From: Flavobacterium psychrophilum
Lineage (GTDB): Bacteria > Bacteroidota > Bacteroidia > Flavobacteriales > Flavobacteriaceae
Assembly (NCBI GenBank): GCA_945872875.1
Contig: CAMCBB010000031.1
Coordinates: forward strand, 1-17,329
DNA length: 17,329 nt
Direction of reading: 5' to 3'
Part shown: positions 15,689-17,329 of the stretch, one piece after another
How positions within the stretch are numbered: position 1 is the stretch's first letter
How the letters are laid out: each line of letters opens with the position of its first letter
Notes under the pieces: generated by a model
Seen by the model: the letters and a program-made list of their open reading frames with translations, nothing else
Told to the model about the DNA's origin: nothing
Databases searched by the model: none
Program-made: the position numbers and the translations under genes

Positions 15689-16981
15689 TTAAAGTCTAGC
15701 GTCAACTAAATATTTTGGCAATATGCCTTTTACATCATAAATCACTCCGGAATCACCAACTAAATTACGAATTGAGAGCCCACGAAACTTCTCATGTGCT
15801 ACAGCCAAAACAACAGCTGAATATTGAGAATCCTCTGAAATTTTACTAAGAACCTCAATTCCATATTCATGCTTCACATCTTCATAACTAACCCAAGGAT
15901 CATGAACATCAACCTGAACGTCGAAACTTTTAAGTTCATTATAAATATCAATAACTCTGGTATTTCTAACATCCGGACAGTCCTCTTTAAAAGTAAATCC
16001 TAGAATCAAAACTTTGGAACCAATTACTTTTAAATCTTTTCTCATCATCAATTTCACAACTTCAGTAGCCACGTGTTTACCCATTGAATCATTTAACCTA
16101 CGACCAGCAAGAATAATTTCTGGATGATAACCTACTTCCTGCGCTTTTTGTGCTAAATAATAAGGATCAACACCGATACAATGCCCACCAACCAAGCCAG
16201 GCTTGAATTTTAAAAAATTCCATTTTGTTCCAGCTGCTTCAAGTACTTCATTGGTATCAATACCCATTAAATTAAAAATCTTACTCAATTCATTAACAAA
16301 TGCAATATTGATGTCACGTTGCGAATTTTCAATTACTTTGGCAGCCTCTGCGACTTTAATACTAGAGGCTTTGTGAGTTCCTGCAGTTATTATACTCTTA
16401 TAGATACCGTCGATAAAATCAGCAATTTCTGGGGTTGATCCACTTGTAACCTTTAATATCTTGGTTACCGTATGTTCCTTATCTCCTGGATTTATTCTCT
16501 CAGGTGAGTAACCACAATAAAAATCTTCATTATACTTTAGATCACTTACACGCTCCAGCACAGGTACCATCTCATCCTCTGTTACTCCAGGATATACGGT
16601 AGACTCATAAATTACAATATCTCCCTTATTCAGAAACTTAGCAATTGATTCACTTGCCTTGATCATTGGAGTTAATACCGGTCTATTGTGTTTATCAGTT
16701 GGAGTTGGAACCGTAACAATGTAGATGTTACAGTTTGCCAAGTCTGTTGAATTAGTTGTTGGAAAAAATCCATTACCATCCGTTAGGGCGGTTCTCAAAA
16801 CTGATTGCAGATGGCTACTGTCAATTTCAAGGGTATTGTCCACTCCTTCAAGTAGCTCATTTACTCTATTTTGATTGATGTCGAAACCAATTACAGGATA
16901 TTTTTCAGCAAAAGCAACTGCTAAAGGCAAGCCTACATATCCAAGTCCAATAATACCAATTTTAGAATTTTCTATATTCAT
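15689..16981 (-). CDS. tviB: UDP-N-acetylhexosamine 6-dehydrogenase, TviB/WbpO type
   Basis: This 430-residue NAD-dependent enzyme oxidises the C6 hydroxyl of UDP-GlcNAc (or UDP-GalNAc) to a carboxylate in two steps. It has the Rossmann motif GLGYVG at 12-17, the YESTVYPG substrate loop at about 125-132, the [15 protein letters not shown] helix with Lys215 and Asn219, and the catalytic Cys268 in [11 protein letters not shown] (265-275). [22 protein letters not shown] marks the C-terminal UDP-binding domain. Sequence and length match TviB and WbpO closely, more so than WecC or UDP-glucose dehydrogenases. It is the first recognisable gene of the operon, and 348 bases upstream lack a confident gene. 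With the epimerase directly downstream it would produce UDP-GalNAcA in the cytoplasm. Confidence 0.94.
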   Translation of the reverse strand: MNIENSKIGIIGLGYVGLPLAVAFAEKYPVIGFDINQNRVNELLEGVDNTLEIDSSHLQSVLRTALTDGNGFFPTTNSTDLANCNIYIVTVPTPTDKHNRPVLTPMIKASESIAKFLNKGDIVIYESTVYPGVTEDEMVPVLERVSDLKYNEDFYCGYSPERINPGDKEHTVTKILKVTSGSTPEIADFIDGIYKSIITAGTHKASSIKVAEAAKVIENSQRDINIAFVNELSKIFNLMGIDTNEVLEAAGTKWNFLKFKPGLVGGHCIGVDPYYLAQKAQEVGYHPEIILAGRRLNDSMGKHVATEVVKLMMRKDLKVIGSKVLILGFTFKEDCPDVRNTRVIDIYNELKSFDVQVDVHDPWVSYEDVKHEYGIEVLSKISEDSQYSAVVLAVAHEKFRGLSIRNLVGDSGVIYDVKGILPKYLVDARL

Positions 16982-17329
16982 AATTTATTAATTAACGCGC
17001 ACCAAACTGCACACCAAACACTTTAATTTTGATTGATTTTTGAAGATTTTGAGGAAACTCACAATTCAAATAAGCACTCATTATCAACACTTTAACGATT
17101 TTCGATGATTAACAAACACCCCTCGTCGGTCTGGACCAAACTAATCAGGCTTTTTTAGTTTTTTTTAATGGCTTCGCCAACCTCAGTCACAAGAATTTTT
17201 TTGAAACTGAAGTAGTGAATACCAAAAGTACTCATAATTTTAAAATCTAAAAATTTATTTAGCTTTTTTATGATTGATTTTTTGAATGATTATTTGAAAA
17301 TTTCAAACGCTGGTAATTTTCTGATTACG
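16982..17329. other. Leader region upstream of the first operon gene
   Basis: This AT-rich stretch should carry the operon promoter and leader. A Bacteroidota -7-like box TACTTTTG (TAnnTTTG pattern) reads on the minus strand at 17223-17230, but no TTTG or TTG lies at the right distance upstream, and it would leave a 240-base leader. A small GGTCTGGACC stem-loop is at about 17129-17138. A TGATTGATTTTT motif occurs twice (about 17030 and 17271), probably by AT-rich chance. A possible small gene remnant (17092-17235) is listed separately. No promoter is called with confidence. Confidence 0.4.
17092..17235 (-). pseudogene. Possible small ORF or gene remnant in the leader
   Basis: From the ATG at 17235 a frame of 26 codons reads MSTFGIHYFSF then KKILVTEVGEAIKKN to TAA at 17155-17157. 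The same frame then stays open for 20 more codons (KSLISLVQTDEGCLLIIENR) to a second TAA at 17092-17094. The second part has a protein-like mix of residues, so the first stop, next to an A8 run on the coding strand, might be a nonsense change in an older small gene. I recognise no family, and an AT-rich leader can yield such frames by chance. A translated leader peptide is another option. Confidence 0.25.

Noticed and set aside
17223..17230. TACTTTTG on the minus strand as the operon promoter -7 box
   Set aside because: No -33 TTTG/TTG element lies at suitable spacing, and the sequence also overlaps the small leader ORF; too weak to call.
17027..17300. Imperfect direct repeat of TGATTGATTTTT-GAA around 17027-17052 and 17270-17300
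   Set aside because: Low-complexity AT-rich sequence with several gaps; chance similarity is likely.
1..17329. CRISPR arrays, tRNA or rRNA genes, riboswitches
   Set aside because: No regularly spaced direct repeats, cloverleaf pattern or known RNA motif was seen on reading both strands; low-level structures cannot be excluded by eye.

Overview
The window is an AT-rich stretch of a surface-polysaccharide (O-antigen or capsule type, Wzx/Wzy-dependent) biosynthesis locus. The style fits a member of the Bacteroidota: start codons lie in AT-rich leaders without convincing Shine-Dalgarno sequences, the gene set is typical of that phylum, and the window carries a decayed IS4-family (DUF4372-type) transposase of a kind common there. 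The organism assignment is inference. All recognisable polysaccharide genes lie on the minus strand, so the locus reads from high to low coordinates; only the insertion-sequence remnant lies on the plus strand.

Layout in transcription order: a roughly 350-base leader (16982-17329) with no confident gene; UDP-HexNAc 6-dehydrogenase (TviB/WbpO type) and UDP-HexNAc 4-epimerase (TviC/WbpP type); a short-chain dehydrogenase (SDR) gene broken by one frameshift in a homopolymer; GDP-mannose 4,6-dehydratase (gmd); a small cupin; a perosamine-synthase-like PLP aminotransferase; a SAM methyltransferase of the amino-sugar N-methyltransferase type; two GT-B glycosyltransferases; a Wzx-like flippase; a Wzy-like membrane protein; a glutamine amidotransferase of the asparagine-synthase type (WbpS-like); a third GT4 glycosyltransferase; the IS4 remnant; a WbpV-like SDR; and a small PglC-type phosphoglycosyl transferase that would start each repeat unit. 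Gene spacing is from overlapping (ATGA, TAATG) to about 30 bases except at the IS remnant, so this was probably one operon that the IS interrupted near its 3' end.

Inferred chemistry: TviB plus TviC make UDP-GalNAcA, which the AsnB-like enzyme may convert to the uronamide. Gmd, the aminotransferase, the methyltransferase and perhaps the cupin make a GDP-linked, N-methylated amino-6-deoxymannose (perosamine or an isomer). The WbpV-like SDR and PglC-like transferase resemble the QuiNAc-initiating pair of Pseudomonas aeruginosa O6, although the SDR has Phe where the catalytic Tyr is expected. One initiating transferase plus three glycosyltransferases suggests a repeat of about four sugars.

The most notable points are the frameshifted SDR gene, whose second half can be recovered exactly up to an ATGA overlap with gmd; the compact Gmd-cupin-aminotransferase-methyltransferase module; the Tyr-to-Phe change in the WbpV-like enzyme; and the IS remnant lying about 8 bases from a start codon. 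I saw no wholly new type of system, no CRISPR array and no RNA gene.
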